Part shown: one piece after another, positions 34,741-47,055 of the stretch | Layout: every line of letters starts with the position of its first letter | Position numbering within the stretch: position 1 is the first letter of the stretch | Assembly (NCBI GenBank): GCA_009801085.1 | Contig: VNWV01000007.1 | Span: 2,356,001-2,420,000, forward strand | DNA from: Lasiodiplodia sp. COLG20 | Taxonomy: Eukaryota; Ascomycota; Dothideomycetes; Botryosphaeriales; Botryosphaeriaceae | Length of the DNA: 64,000 nucleotides | Direction of reading: 5' to 3' | Notes under the pieces: model-generated | Database searches by the model: none | Seen by the model: only the letters and a program-made list of their open reading frames with translations | Told to the model about the DNA's origin: nothing | Translations under genes and position numbers: made by a program

Positions 34741-35940
34741 ATGGATTCAGCCACAAGAGTCCCACATGCAGTTTACGCCAGCAGACAGGTGCCGTTCACC
34801 CGCGTCCGTGAGCTTGGGCGTGGTGCTTTCGCGGTTGTTGACGAGGTTCGGCCCCCTAGGTGGACGCAAGAGCTGGGGCATAATTTCGACGGAAGAACGT
34901 TCGCTCGTAAAGTCCTGAAAGTGTCCAGGAGGCAGAAGAGAGAGAAAGTTCTGGCAGAAATGGAAATCGCAGCCAAGCTCCGCCATTATCACCATGTCGA
35001 AGTTATGATGACTTACGAAGAAACACCGAGTAACCCTTGGGAGATGCAAACTTTTGGCATGGTCATGAACCCAGTGGCGCAGTACATACTTCAAGAGCAC
35101 TTTGATGTTATCGAAAAGACGGGACTGGCAGACCCTTGCATAAACAAATGGTTCGGATGTTTAACAAGTGGATTGGCATTCCTCCATCTGCATCGCATCA
35201 GACACAAAGATATCAAATCGGCCAACATCCTCGTTCGAGACGACTGTGTACTTTTCTCCGACTTTGGTGTATCCAAGATGATCGAGCCTGAATTAATCGA
35301 TACTCAAACCGAAGGGCCTCCGGGAAAATTAACATACAAGTATGCTGCGCCAGAGGCCATCGCACACGAACGTCGAGGCCGGAAAGCCGACGTATTTTCC
35401 CTTGGATGCGTCTTTGCAGAGATGATCACCATTATGTGTGGTACACCAAGAAGCGTATTTGAGGAATTCCGAGGCCCGCCCGGCCAACAGGCTTTCCACG
35501 AGTCTCTGGATAGAACTCTCCGTTGGCTTTTCATCCTGCAGCCACAAGCACGCGGGTACCAACACTACTGCTGCGCTTGTATGGTACCAGATCCAGACGT
35601 ACGCATCAGTAGCCACGATTTGGAGAAATGGGTTATTTGCGGCCGCGAAAATGTCTCCGGAACGCTAGGCGCCCGCGGTTGTGAGTGTCTCGGGACCGAA
35701 TCAGCCGGTGAATTCCGGACCGTCGGCTTAGGCGAAGGACCATGTATGCCACCTTACTCTGATGCACTGGATGGTGAGATAGAGATCACCTGGACAAAAG
35801 CGATGGACTACTGGATTGGTATTTGCAAATGGTCCCAAGAGACGCCGCGAACAGTACCTCAACTCTTGAGCACCGCAGCTCCATTGCTGGTTGAAAATTT
35901 CCCTGTAGATGCAGAAAAGTTTTTTGCATCTATCGATTGA
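34741..35940 (+). CDS. protein kinase, HKD (non-RD) type
   Basis: Single exon, 399 residues. The kinase fold starts near residue 20 with the glycine loop LGRGAFAVV, then the beta-3 Lys in FARKVL (about 57) and a C-helix Glu in EMEIAAKL. The catalytic loop HKDIKSANIL has D157 and lacks the usual Arg before Asp. DFG is at about 174-176, and the activation segment ends YAAPEAI. All core catalytic residues are present, so activity is likely. A roughly 100-residue C-terminal extension has no known domain. No membrane or signal segment. The nearest genes are a NACHT/TPR protein 2.2 kb downstream and an aminotransferase. It resembles the lineage-specific Ser/Thr kinases expanded in Pezizomycotina; its role is unknown. 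Confidence 0.82.
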   Translation: MDSATRVPHAVYASRQVPFTRVRELGRGAFAVVDEVRPPRWTQELGHNFDGRTFARKVLKVSRRQKREKVLAEMEIAAKLRHYHHVEVMMTYEETPSNPWEMQTFGMVMNPVAQYILQEHFDVIEKTGLADPCINKWFGCLTSGLAFLHLHRIRHKDIKSANILVRDDCVLFSDFGVSKMIEPELIDTQTEGPPGKLTYKYAAPEAIAHERRGRKADVFSLGCVFAEMITIMCGTPRSVFEEFRGPPGQQAFHESLDRTLRWLFILQPQARGYQHYCCACMVPDPDVRISSHDLEKWVICGRENVSGTLGARGCECLGTESAGEFRTVGLGEGPCMPPYSDALDGEIEITWTKAMDYWIGICKWSQETPRTVPQLLSTAAPLLVENFPVDAEKFFASID

Positions 35941-38141
35941 GGATGGGCAATTCCGGTCAAATTCCTGGTGGTAGACCCTTGTTAGCATCACAGTGGTGAG
36001 GACTGGGTACTGGTCTTCAGGATCCCTGCCATTGCTACTGATTACTCTCACCGGACTGTTGGTTATTATCTCCATCATTTCCAACAATTGGAAGGGAATA
36101 TTACCTTACAAAGCCTCAGTCAGTTTTTACGGCCTATTATTGGAAGTAACTGAGCAATTCCCCTTGGATTGTTGGGTACTTGACTGGAGGATATTGCGAA
36201 ATTCACCAATGTAAAATTAGTGTTGGAACGCAAGCTGAGATCACGGCTTCAACAAGGACTAAAACATGTGATAGAAATTTCTTTCGAGTAGGCACGAATC
36301 ATGGCGAAATGGCAGAGAATTGCCCAGAGTTCGAAGCACTGATCTGAACTGGAGGTTTGCAGCGGAAGCATTGAGCGGGTACCCTCAATGGCTCTGAATA
36401 CGGAAGCTCCGGCAGGATTGCTGGCGTCTCATTGTCACGTTGATTACCCCGCATCGAACTCCAACATGAATGTTCGAGGCTTTCATTTAGCGTACCCACA
36501 GAGTTTACCAGGCGCAAAGACGACATGTCATTATTACCTGTGGTAGCTTCGTGCATGTAAACCCTCCGAGCATTTCGAATTGCCTCGAGCTTTAAGAACT
36601 CGAGATTATTGGGTGATTGTATGTTCCAGTAAACAAGACAAATGACAACTGATCACTCGACTCGTTTTTACGAAAGCGGTTACTGTAGCCGACGGGTGGC
36701 GCGATCGGGTGAAGTTTGCTATCCGCACGTGGAAACAGAACGCTAATTCTCGTATATTGGGCAAATATCATCAATTTTTGTTACGGATGAGATGTTTTCT
36801 GCCGGTCTGTAGTGACTTTAGTATTTTAAGTTATTACTAAACATAAAGGCAATAATTGGCTAGTCCACAAAGTTTTGCTGCAAAGTTTCGACCAGGTAGA
36901 GGAACCTTCGAGGATTCAAGCAACATCGGTAAAATGGTGTTTCGAAAACAAAACATTTGAGCTACTTCTGCTTTGCATGATGGAAACCTCAATAGTCAAT
37001 GGGACCGAACTACGGAGGATCGTTAGCGCATCCGGCAACCAAGTGGCCAGGCCTGGAACCCCATCCACTCCCGAGCTCGTCGCCAGTTTTAATATCTCAA
37101 TTGAAAATATCTCAACTGAACAAGATTACAGTACGATCCATTTCAACGACCCAAGCTCCTTGACCAGATCGACGGGTTTGCGTACATGCAGGTAGTATGG
37201 CTAAGCTCTCCATCTGATAATGCCGCAGGTCCTGCAAGGAGAGAACGTTCGGACTGTCGTTCGGTTTTCCATAACGGGTTAACGAGCTAAAAATACGATA
37301 CCGATCAATGCGGGGTAGATCAATGTGTCCCTGATGATACTAGCCCGCCCGCTGAATCTGGGCTTTCAACCGTGTCGCACGCGCGGGGTAGGTGGGTTGA
37401 TGCGTTTAATTGGGACCGAACGTGCCGTGGTCGGCAGAAGTTGTTGTAATGAAGCAAAACATCGTTGTCATTGCGCATAAGTATCCTTTGTTGGACTACG
37501 GACTTCTCGAGATCGGACAGCCCCTGTTGGCTAGTCGTAATGCACGTTGCGTCGCGCCCCGTTCCGTGCGGGGTTAAAGTAAGCTAGCTAGTCTGTTAAT
37601 CATGATCGAGTGGCATCCGGATTGCTTGTCTCCTGCACTCCGTCTTTCCTAATCCCAGTGGAGCAAGTGATGGCCCATTTCAATGCACGCGCTCTCTTCC
37701 GGTTGGCCTATCTGCGGGACTTGGCATGGGACAGGTCTCCATTCACCCTTCCCATTTCAGCACTACGGCACCTTATCAGTAAAATGTGGATTGCGCGATA
37801 GATCATCATGTCAGGTCTGCGGCTCAAACTGCAGATTTTTAGAGGCGTGAACAAGCCGCCGCGATGCGAGCGCGGGAGCCATCACTTCTTGAGTAGAGGC
37901 GGCCCGTATGTCGAGCTGAAGTGACCTCACAATGACCGTGCAGTTGCATTAGTATTATCTTGTCCAAAGTCAAGTTTGGCTGCGGAACAGGCTGGATTTC
38001 CTACGGAAGTGCACATAAGAACAAGAATCCAGCACTTTGAGCTCATTCAGATGATTCTTAAAAACGCCCTCTTAATTCTGTGCCAACACGGTTGGCAGAT
38101 GAAACCAAACCCCAACCAATCATTTAAACAATCCTGAGAAA
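35941..38141. other. intergenic, no gene supported
   Basis: Contains several 60-110 codon open frames (for example minus 36299-36556 and plus 36875-37195) without domains, splice support or homology that I can recognise. Possibly decayed sequence plus the promoter of the NACHT gene. Confidence 0.4.
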
Positions 38142-41100
38142 ATGACTGATTACCAGATCAATGGGTAAGGAACCCTCAATATTGCTGAATATCTGTACTG
38201 ATAGCTTCAATAGAGGCCATCCCCTCTTCATTGACAGCAAGGCTGCCAACAAAGGGAGAAGGGACTCCTTCGACATCTCCCCGACAACGCGTCGCTCCAG
38301 CACCTCAATTCTTCGAGACGCATCGAACAAAGCGAAGCACGAACTCAGCTCTCCGCACCACGCACTCATTGAAGATGACATCAACAATGTCGACGGATTC
38401 CTCGACTACATCGCACATCTGCGCCTGCGGTACATGCCATGTTCAGGAAGCAAATGGGACCGGGTGCTGCAGTGGGCAGAATTCTTCGCCAGTGCCATGC
38501 ATCACTTCCAATTGGCCGGGAAGAGCTTGACTACGTGCAACGACGAAGCAGCACAGCTCATCTGGAGCAGCTGTCACGTGCTGTTGGAACTGGGCAAGCA
38601 GCGGCTGGACACGACACACCGAGCGTTCGCGCTCTTCAACGACGCGAGCCTGATGTTTGCTCACTTCTCGGAAAGCAAGGACTTGTTCACCACCAGCCCG
38701 GACCTTCGGCAGAGTCTGGAAAGCGTCTACGCCGATCTCGTCAGCCTTGTTGTGGATGTGTCTCTGCACTATTCCAACGGCGGTGGGATTTCCGAGTTCG
38801 ATGCTCGTTTTGCCCACCGCGCTGAGATGCTCTTCTCTTACAAGGAGTCGATAATCGAGGCATTTTGGAGAGAGCAGCTGCAAGCACGACATGGACGAGA
38901 GATCATGACCGAAGTTGAGGAGATCCGGCGCTTCCTCTCACCCCATGACACTGTCGTCCGGGGTCTCCTTTCGAGACAATCGAAGTCACGCAGTCATCAT
39001 GTTGAGTACACTTGCGAGTGGTTCGACCACATGTTACAAGAATTCACGGCGGGAGATGATAATGTTTTCCTCGTCACCGGCAAGCCAGGGTGCGGCAAGA
39101 CGGTCCTCAGCCAATGGATTATGGAACGTCTGCGTCGCCAGCAGGATCGGGCCAGCTACGATGTCGCGTGTTTCTTCATTGAGGGAGACTTCAAAACGGA
39201 GACGACTCCGATGAGTATCGCCAGAGGCTTGCTACGCCAGATTTTTGATGGTAGCGTTGGCGATGTGGAACTGTTCGAGCAAATCTTGGCTCTCAAGCAG
39301 CGGCCCGCGCAGGACAACATGGCCATGGAACAGGCCATGTGGGCCGCTATCGAGGGGGCAATCAAGCGCAAGCGCACCATGCTGATCGTCGATGGACTGG
39401 ACAAGGTCACTGGAGGAGTTGATAGCAGCGTGCGGATCCTGGACCAGTTGCACCAGGTCACTTCCAAGAGCAGCGGCGCCAAGGCCATTGTTTTGTCTCA
39501 GCCATTGAAGAAGCCTGGATCGCATCACGCCCGACTGTTCAATATTGATACCCGACATGTATACCAGGACATGGAGCGTGTTCTTGACGGAGTTGTCGCC
39601 TCGTCATACCCATCACTGAACGATTATGAGAGATCCAACCTGGTGCAGCGTTTGGTCACTCTTGGAGATGGCTCGTTCACGCATTCAATGCTCCTTCTTG
39701 AAATGACCAAGCGCGAGAAGACCCTGTCCGGCATCATGAGCTCATTGGACAGTATCCCAAGGACCATGCACGAGTGCGTGAAGAAGGTTATGGGCATGGT
39801 GGATATGCATCACCGAGACACGAGAATAACTGTTGCATGGCTCTTGGCAGCACAACGACCTCTAACCATCCGGGAAATCAAGACACTCATGGCTGTGGAC
39901 ACGTCGCAGCTCACGTCATCTCCAAGAATCTCAGATGCAGAGAACGATCTGCGTTCAGCTATGGGACCTCTGATACGCATCGAGGAAGGTGTGGTTCGTT
40001 TCCGGTTTCCCCTGATCCAACAACAGTTGCTCGAGATGGCCATGAGCACCAGCAAGGACTCCCGCCTCCCGTTCAACCTCCAAGAGGCCAATTACGACAT
40101 GGTCACGCGCTGCTTGGCGGATGTCAAAATGTCCGTGATGGAACATACTTCGCCCTCGATGGAGCCGATGCCTTCGGACGTGATGGAGCGGATGTTCGTC
40201 AGCCACAGCATGTTGGAGTATACAGCGCGGTACTGGCCGATTCATTTCATGCAATCGCCAATGTACCAGAAAGATGGAAAGCACAAGCTCACGTCGGAAT
40301 TCAAGTACGTCTTCCCGTCTTCCACAACACTGGCCCTCATCGAGCACACGTGCTGGACTACCGAGATGATGGCACACTTCAAGCTCGCTCTGCAACTCAG
40401 GAAGACAATCACACCAGATCATGAGGATGCCATTTTCCAAACCTTGGTATCACTCGCTGGCAGCTGTCAAATGATGTCAAACACGAAGGAGGCGAGCACC
40501 TACTACTACGATGCATTCCGCCTTGGCGTCAAGCTCTTCGGAAAGCAAAGCAGCGTCGTCGCCACCGTGGTAGCAGGCTACATCGACTCGACGCAGCCCT
40601 CGAAGGAGAACATGACGGTACGAGAAGAGCTCCTGGACTACCTCGTCGCCTACCAGAAGCAGACGCGCGGCGCATCGGCGCAGCTGACGATCAAGTACGC
40701 GCGCCTGCTGATCCAGCTCTACAAGGAATCCAACAAGATGAACCGCGCGCTCGAGCTGGAAGAAGAGCTGCACCAGATGTGCATCGAGCACTACGGCATG
40801 CACCACCCGTCGACGCAGCAGGTGCTCGAGGGGCTGATGACGACGCTGCACGAATCCGGCAACACGGAGCAGCTGCGACGGCTGCGGGTGGCGCAGTACG
40901 AGCGGGCGCGGCGCTCGCTCTCGCTGTCGGACGCCGCGCTGGTGCGGGCGGCGCGCGACATGGTGTCGTTCTACGAGAAGAACAACGGGCAGGTCAACAA
41001 GGCGGAAGAGATCCTGACGGAGCTCTGGCAGTCGCTCACGCAGGCCTGCCAGAGCCGCACGTCGCTGGCGCTGCAGGAGCGCAAGCTGGAAGTGGCCATG

Positions 41101-44100
41101 GCGTACCAGAAGTTCCTGGACCGCAACGGGCGCCCGCAGGACGCGCAGAACGTGCTCGTCGGCGTGTGGACCGAGTACCAGGACGCACTGGACCAGGAGA
41201 CCATCCAGACGCGGCTCTCCAAGTCCCAGCTGACGGCCATCCTCGCCGTCGGGCGCGAGCTGCAGCAGCACCGCCTGCTGGAGGCGGCCAAGAACGTCTT
41301 CAGCAGCATGTGGAGCTACCTGCGCCGCGTCAACGAGCAGGAGAGCTCGCTGGCCATCGAGACGGCGACGAGCCTGTCCAGCGTCTCGCGCGAGCTGATC
41401 GAGCTGCAGGCCAGCAACTCGACGGCCGTCTCGACCGGCGGCGGCAGCGACATCTCGGCCGAGTCGATCGACGAGTTCGAAGAGATGCTGGCGTCCATCG
41501 CGGCCATCACCAAGTCCATGACGACGACGACCTCGTCCTCGGCGTCCAAGAAGGAGCAGAAGGCGTCCAGCTCGGCGGCCACCAGCCTCGTCACCACGGC
41601 CGGCACGCTCAGCGCCATCTACGTCTCGCAGCACCGCTGGCGGCAGGCGACGAGCACCTGCATCAAAGCGCTCGAGATCGCCTGGCCCTCCGTGCTCGCC
41701 ACCGACGGCAAGGCCGAACTGCCGGTCAACGACAAGGAGCGCGCCGTCGCCATCGCCACGGCGAAGCGGCTGGCGCTGTGCTACTTCACGCAGCGGCAGA
41801 TCAGCAGGGCCGAGCACATCCACGTGCGCGTCTACCAGGCGACGCAAGTGCTCGGCGTGCGCGACGAGCGGTTCCTGCGCGCCGCGCACGAGCTGATCGA
41901 CTTCTACGACACCGTGTTCCGGTTCGACGGCGCGGTGCGCGTCCTCGTCGAGCTGCAGGCCATGCAGAAGGTTGAGCTGTCGCCCGCGAACGCCGTGACC
42001 GTCCACACGTCGTACCGGCTCGCCAAGAGCTGCCGGCTGATGCAGATGGACGAGGAGGCCGAAAGGTACTTTGGCGAGATCGTGAAGGCGCTGAGCAAGT
42101 CTGCCGACGACAGGGTGTTGGAGAGGGAGGCCGTCGAGGCGGCGATGGAGCTGTGCGGCATGCACGTCGAGGCGAGGCGCTGGGGCGAGGCGGGCAAGCT
42201 GTACACGAAGCTCTGGAAGACGGTCATGACGCAGAGCGGCGGTTACGGCTGGACGCCCGAACAGGTCGAGGGCTTGTACGTGGCGTACTTTGACCTGCTG
42301 GAGACGAAGCTCAAGGTCGACTTCAAGATGTCGCTGCAGATGACGACCGAGTATCAGAAGCGCGTAGTCGAACTGTTCGGCGAGGACAACGAAGTCAGCA
42401 TCAAGGCGACGCTGCAGCTGGCTGAGTTGCTAGAGCGGAGTGAGGAGCACAGTGAACGCGCCATGTCACTGTATGAGAAGGCGCTTTCGTCGTCGGAAAA
42501 GACGAAGGTGGCGCAGAGGACGCTCAAGGCTCTCACACAGTACCGTCAGCGCCTGGCACACCTATACTCCAAGCAGACGCGTACTTCATCCAAGGGCCTC
42601 ACCATCTACCGCCAGGAGATCGAGAAGACAGCGGCCACGTACGGCTTCGCGTCCAGCCAGGCGATGCGGCAGCTCAGCGAACTGGTCGCCTCCTGCGCCA
42701 TCAGCGAGTCCAAGGAGAACCGCACCCAGGCTATCGAACTGCTGCGAACCGCCATCCGCGAGATCGTCGTCAAGGAGCGCAGCGCCGAGAAGCAGGTCGA
42801 CGCGGCGCACTCGATCGTGCGCATGTACGTGCGGCTCGAGGCGCGGCAGACGGCCGTGGAGCTGCTCGCCAACATCCGGCGGCAGATCGTGTCCGGGGAG
42901 TACGGCAGCGGCACCCTGAACCTGCAGGGCGCGGGGCAGCACTCGTTCGCGTTCGTCGTGGCCATGGAGGAGGCGCTGGCCGAGGGCAAGCACCACTTCA
43001 GCGAGCTGATGGCGACGCTGATGACGGAACGGCTGCTGCACCAGAATTACAGGCGCTCCGTCAACACCAACGTCAGCTTTGAGATTCTCTTCAGCCACGG
43101 CGCGCGCCTGGTGTCGTTCTACACGGCGCACGGCCGCGGCGACGAGAGCAAGCACACGGAAGCGGACCTGCTGCAGCGCTTCGCCCGCGTCTTCGAGGCG
43201 CAGCCCTCCTCCCCGGTCTTCCAGGGCTTCTTCCACACCTGCCTCCACGAGATGGGCGGCGAGGGTGGCGACCGCGACCAGGCCGTCATCACGACCGCCG
43301 CCGCCGCCGTGCTCGAGCACCTGCAGGCCGCCCGCTTCGCCGAGGCCCACGAGCTGGCCGGCTTCGTGCACCGCTTCCTGCAGCTGTACGGCGCCTTCGA
43401 TAGCCAGGAGAACGTGTCCACGGCCTTCAAGCTCGCCCTTTGGCTTGGTGGCCGCGGGGAAGTACGGACCCTGAAGACTCAGTGCGGCGACAAGAAGCTG
43501 CGCGACAAGATGAACGAGCTGTCAGCCGCGTTCCTGCGGCTGGCCATCCAGCGCCTCGACGTGCGCATCACCGACATGCCGCTGGCCGACCTGAACGAGC
43601 TGGTCGGGCTGCTCGGCGAGCAGCGCAACTGGGAGGCCCTCGAATCCATCCTCTCGGCCGCCTGGTCCTCGCGCCACGGCGCGGCCGCCCACTGGCCCGC
43701 TCACACCGTCGTCGCCTTGGGTGCACGCCTGGTGCAGGTGCGCTTCCAGCTGCCCGGCTGCCGCAGCCAGGCGCTGCACCTGGCCGCGGACATGGCGTAC
43801 AACCTGCGCCGCACCTGGGGCCTGCACGACCAGGCGACGCTGGACACGTTCCACCTGCTCGCCGACCTGTACTCGCTCGCGGGCGAGAACGCCAACGCGC
43901 TCGAGGTGCGCCAGAGCGTCATTCGCGGCACGCTGGAGGCCGTCGAGCACGGCGCGCTCGAGAAAAGCGAGGGCGCTGCCGTCGCGGCGAGGGAGTTCGA
44001 GCTGCTGCGCCGGACGCACGCTGCGTGCGGCGGCTGGAACCCGGGCGATGTGGCGACCTTCGGAGGCATGCAGGTCCGCCTGAAGGAGCTGCTGTCCGGC

Positions 44101-44514
44101 GAGCAGAAGTGGATGGGCTGTAAAGACGCGCAGGAGGGCGTCGAGGCGTGGAAGGTTCCCAAGGGGAAGGATCCGAAGCGAGCGGCTGAGCTCGAGAAGG
44201 CTTCCGTGCCTGAGTCGTGGGAGTTCTTGGGAATGGAGGAGACTGCGAAGCACAGGAATAATTTGAGGCGCACGAGTGGGCTCGAGACGGCGAGGCCCCC
44301 GGCTACGATGCTGTACGCTGGTGGTGCTGCCGGTGGCAAAGCTGCCATGCCGTCGACTATGAAGCACCCGCCGCGGAAGCTCAGGACACAGCAGCAGCAG
44401 CAAAGGCGTGACTCAAAGGGGGACGAGAAGAAACAAAAGATCGACAAGGATCAGGACTTCGTGGTTATGGCGCTTGAGGCTGGTCCGATTGGCGTTCCCA
44501 TTGGTCAATTTTAA
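38142..44514 (+). CDS. very large NACHT-type NTPase with TPR-like repeats
   Basis: Predicted STAND-class NTPase, 2107 residues. The start is taken at 38142: exon 1 (38142-38164) encodes MTDYQIN and a 49-base intron (38165-38213) precedes the rest, giving the family-like GGHPLFIDSKAANKGRRDSF. The frame from 38161 would translate the intron. Residues 60-280 are a conserved helical N-terminal region. Walker A GKPGCGKT is at 297-304 and Walker B LIVDGLD near 401, followed by NACHT-like helices. From about residue 770 to 1950 the protein is almost all helical, with repeated Tyr/Leu/Ala patterns like degenerate TPRs. The C-terminus is Gln- and Lys-rich. Such proteins act as NLR-like sensors in fungi, some in self/non-self recognition; this one is untested. 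Confidence 0.85.
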
Positions 44515-44761
44515 TTCTGGTCGGTATGATTAATGATTTGATCCTTATGTATCTAATGCTTGGGAGTATGGTATTGTTTTAATAGCCTTTAATGTCATGA
44601 TTGATTTTCTTTTGAAGAATCCCATGCAGAACAATCAAGCACTTAGTAGTTGGAAGCTGTCCATTTAATCATTTGCGACATAACCGAGAAGTCGAGAGAA
44701 ATGGTTAAGAGTTATTGAACTTGTCCCTGTGGTGCTATAATCACAAAGCTCTCTGGACTTC

Positions 44762-46405
44762 TCAGTATGGGACGTGTGTATCCAGCCACCTTGACAAGAG
44801 ATCCAACTTCTCCGCTGACGCAACCGACATCTCACCGAAGCCTGTGCCCAGATGCATGACTGTTGCATTCCCTTCCTCATTGGCACTCCACACTGCAAGG
44901 GTTCCATTCTTGTAGGATCCACCCTTGTTCGGGTCCCCGGTTTTGATGAAGTTGGCCCAATACGAGGAAGTGATGTCGGCCAGATAAAAGTCATACGAAG
45001 TCCAAGGCTTGTCTGTGTTGTAGAGGTTATTCAACGCGTAGTTGATCTCGGCCATGTGGTAGGCGCCCTGAGATTGACCAGGCGGCGCGTAGTCCCAGTA
45101 GTAAGTGTAGAACGCACTGCTCGCTGACTTGACCCACCCGTTCGCGAACCGGTAGGACGACACGAGAGATAGATCCTTCGCAGCTTCGTTCCACATGGCA
45201 TCGGCCTGAGTCGCATTGCTGGCGGGGTACAACTTGAAGAACTCAGTCGAAAGGTTGCCGTACCACTGAGTATTGTACTGTTCGTATTCGGCCACCGTGT
45301 AGTTCGTACTGGTAGATGCTCCACTTTCGTCCTTGTTGTTACCAGTAATCATTGGAACGTCGTTCGCTGGACCGTTGAGAAGCGAGTCTATGTACTTCTC
45401 AGGTAGAACATAGCCGTCCAGTGTCGGTTTGAAGAGTGGAGGGTTGTTGGTCCAGAGAGCGGTCAAGTTACTGACTGAGGAGTCTCTGTCTTCACTTCCG
45501 ACCAGAAGCTCTTCCATGCTCAGAGTCCGCAGCTCGGCAATCGTACTGACGTTGTGCGAGGTTGTATAGTTGATACCAGTCTTCAGGTTAAATTCTGTGC
45601 TCCGATAGGAATCAGCAAGGCCGGCAAGAAGCGGATCGAACGGATCCCGAATTCCGCTTTCGGCGATCATGCCGTGGAAGAGGCCTTTCGCCAGGGGACT
45701 GTTGACTGCATGATACACTTGGGCGGATCCAAACGACTGTCCGGCAATCGTCACTCGGTTTGGATCTCCACCGAAGTTTGCAATGTTCTTTTGAACCCAT
45801 TCCAGAGCGGTGAAGAAATCGAGAATTCCGTAGTTTCCGGACGAATTGCGACCAGCTTCGGTGTTGAGGTCCGGATGAGCCAGGAAGCCAAACACAGCGT
45901 CGCGGTAGTTGTAGGTTACAACCACTACATCCTTTGTTGCTAGACCGCCGCCGTCATAAAGAGGGTCCGTGCTGGTCTGCCAACTGCCGTAGTTCCAGAC
46001 GAATACCGGAAGCGAGGCATTAGACGAAGTAGCCGGGGTCCAGATATTTACACGCAGACAGTCCTCGCTAATGCTATAGCCCATCGAGGGCTGCAACGAG
46101 ATGGGGCAAGAGGGACCAAACTCAGTTGCCATGAGAGTTCCGTTCCATGGCTCGCGAGGCTGTGCAGGCTTCCAACGATTCTGGTAACTGGTATCGGCTG
46201 CATAGGGGACACCTAAGAAAGCAGCAACATCGCTGTCCGGCAAGCCAAAGTATTTCTGAGTGGTGGAGCTGTTGAAATATTTGAACCCCTGGACAGTGCC
46301 GTATTCGGTCTTGATCGGAGTATCGTAGAGAGCGGCGAAGGACTGGCCAGGACCAAGCCCTAAAGCCGCAACGAGAGACAACTGAATGAAATGAGGCCTT
46401 TTCAT
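44762..46405 (-). CDS. secreted type-B carboxylesterase/lipase
   Basis: Alpha/beta-hydrolase, 547 residues from the Met at 46405, which gives a signal peptide (MKRPHFIQLSLVAALGLG..). The open frame extends to 46465 but the extra 20 residues are basic and less likely. The nucleophile is Ser about 224 in GQSFGSA. The acid is probably Glu 360 in NNKDES and the His is probably 450 in AYHMAEINYAL. SEDCLRVNIWTP is the type-B signature. The oxyanion-hole segment reads VFVWNYGSW instead of the usual HGGG type, so activity may be altered. Many Asn-x-Ser/Thr sequons agree with secretion. It lies 3.1 kb before the polyketide synthase start and could be part of that cluster or independent. Confidence 0.88.
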   Translation of the reverse strand: MKRPHFIQLSLVAALGLGPGQSFAALYDTPIKTEYGTVQGFKYFNSSTTQKYFGLPDSDVAAFLGVPYAADTSYQNRWKPAQPREPWNGTLMATEFGPSCPISLQPSMGYSISEDCLRVNIWTPATSSNASLPVFVWNYGSWQTSTDPLYDGGGLATKDVVVVTYNYRDAVFGFLAHPDLNTEAGRNSSGNYGILDFFTALEWVQKNIANFGGDPNRVTIAGQSFGSAQVYHAVNSPLAKGLFHGMIAESGIRDPFDPLLAGLADSYRSTEFNLKTGINYTTSHNVSTIAELRTLSMEELLVGSEDRDSSVSNLTALWTNNPPLFKPTLDGYVLPEKYIDSLLNGPANDVPMITGNNKDESGASTSTNYTVAEYEQYNTQWYGNLSTEFFKLYPASNATQADAMWNEAAKDLSLVSSYRFANGWVKSASSAFYTYYWDYAPPGQSQGAYHMAEINYALNNLYNTDKPWTSYDFYLADITSSYWANFIKTGDPNKGGSYKNGTLAVWSANEEGNATVMHLGTGFGEMSVASAEKLDLLSRWLDTHVPY

Positions 46406-47055
46406 TTTACGGCTCTTGAATGGACGCTTGCCGCTGGCGATTAAACGAAACTTTTGGTATTTCATGAGCCGTTTTTATACGTTCTCAGGGGATGCATCGC
46501 CAGGTGTAAACGCGCGTCCAGCCCAGGGCTTGTTCGTGATCAGGCAGGCTACATGATGTGATCCACGAGACCGCCTGCCATTACTAGAATCATCATAGCG
46601 TCATGGTTGCGTGGCCTTAAACTTTACTTGACATACGAGTGTGTCCTTCGCCGGAGAAGCTCGGTTATATTTGCTAAGTCCGAAAGGCCATTCAAAGGCG
46701 ACCGAGTCTATCAGTGTTTTGTTATACAAAGAACTTGAAAGTTCACCAAATTAAGACTATGAAATGGACTGTGAGGTGAGAAACAACCTCAAGTAAGATA
46801 TAGATGGGTCCACTCAATGTATCTTGAGAGGCGGTTGATCCTGCGTGAATATCGCAGCCAATCACAACCCCCGCACCCCGCAGACACCCGGCGAGGCTGA
46901 GGGTACAATGTCCTCGGTTTGGCACATGAAAAGCTTATCTCGTGTGAATGGTACATAGAAAGATTTAAGTTGCAATTTTCATCCTGATTCGTCTTCCGTA
47001 TACCCATGACCAGCACCCGATGGTGTTTTATCGATACATCAAGTGGCAACACTAT
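46406..47055. other. intergenic
   Basis: Carboxylesterase promoter and methyltransferase 3' region. No gene seen. Confidence 0.5.

Noticed and set aside
36299..36556. 85-codon minus-strand open frame
   Set aside because: No domain, no splice sites and an isolated position.
36875..37195. 106-codon plus-strand open frame
   Set aside because: No domain and no neighbours that explain it. The Ser/Thr-rich C-terminus is low complexity.
40477..42165. 562-codon open frame on the minus strand inside the NACHT gene
   Set aside because: It lies entirely antisense to a well-supported coding frame in GC-rich, codon-biased sequence, which often leaves the antisense strand open. Its His/Arg/Leu-rich translation has no domain.
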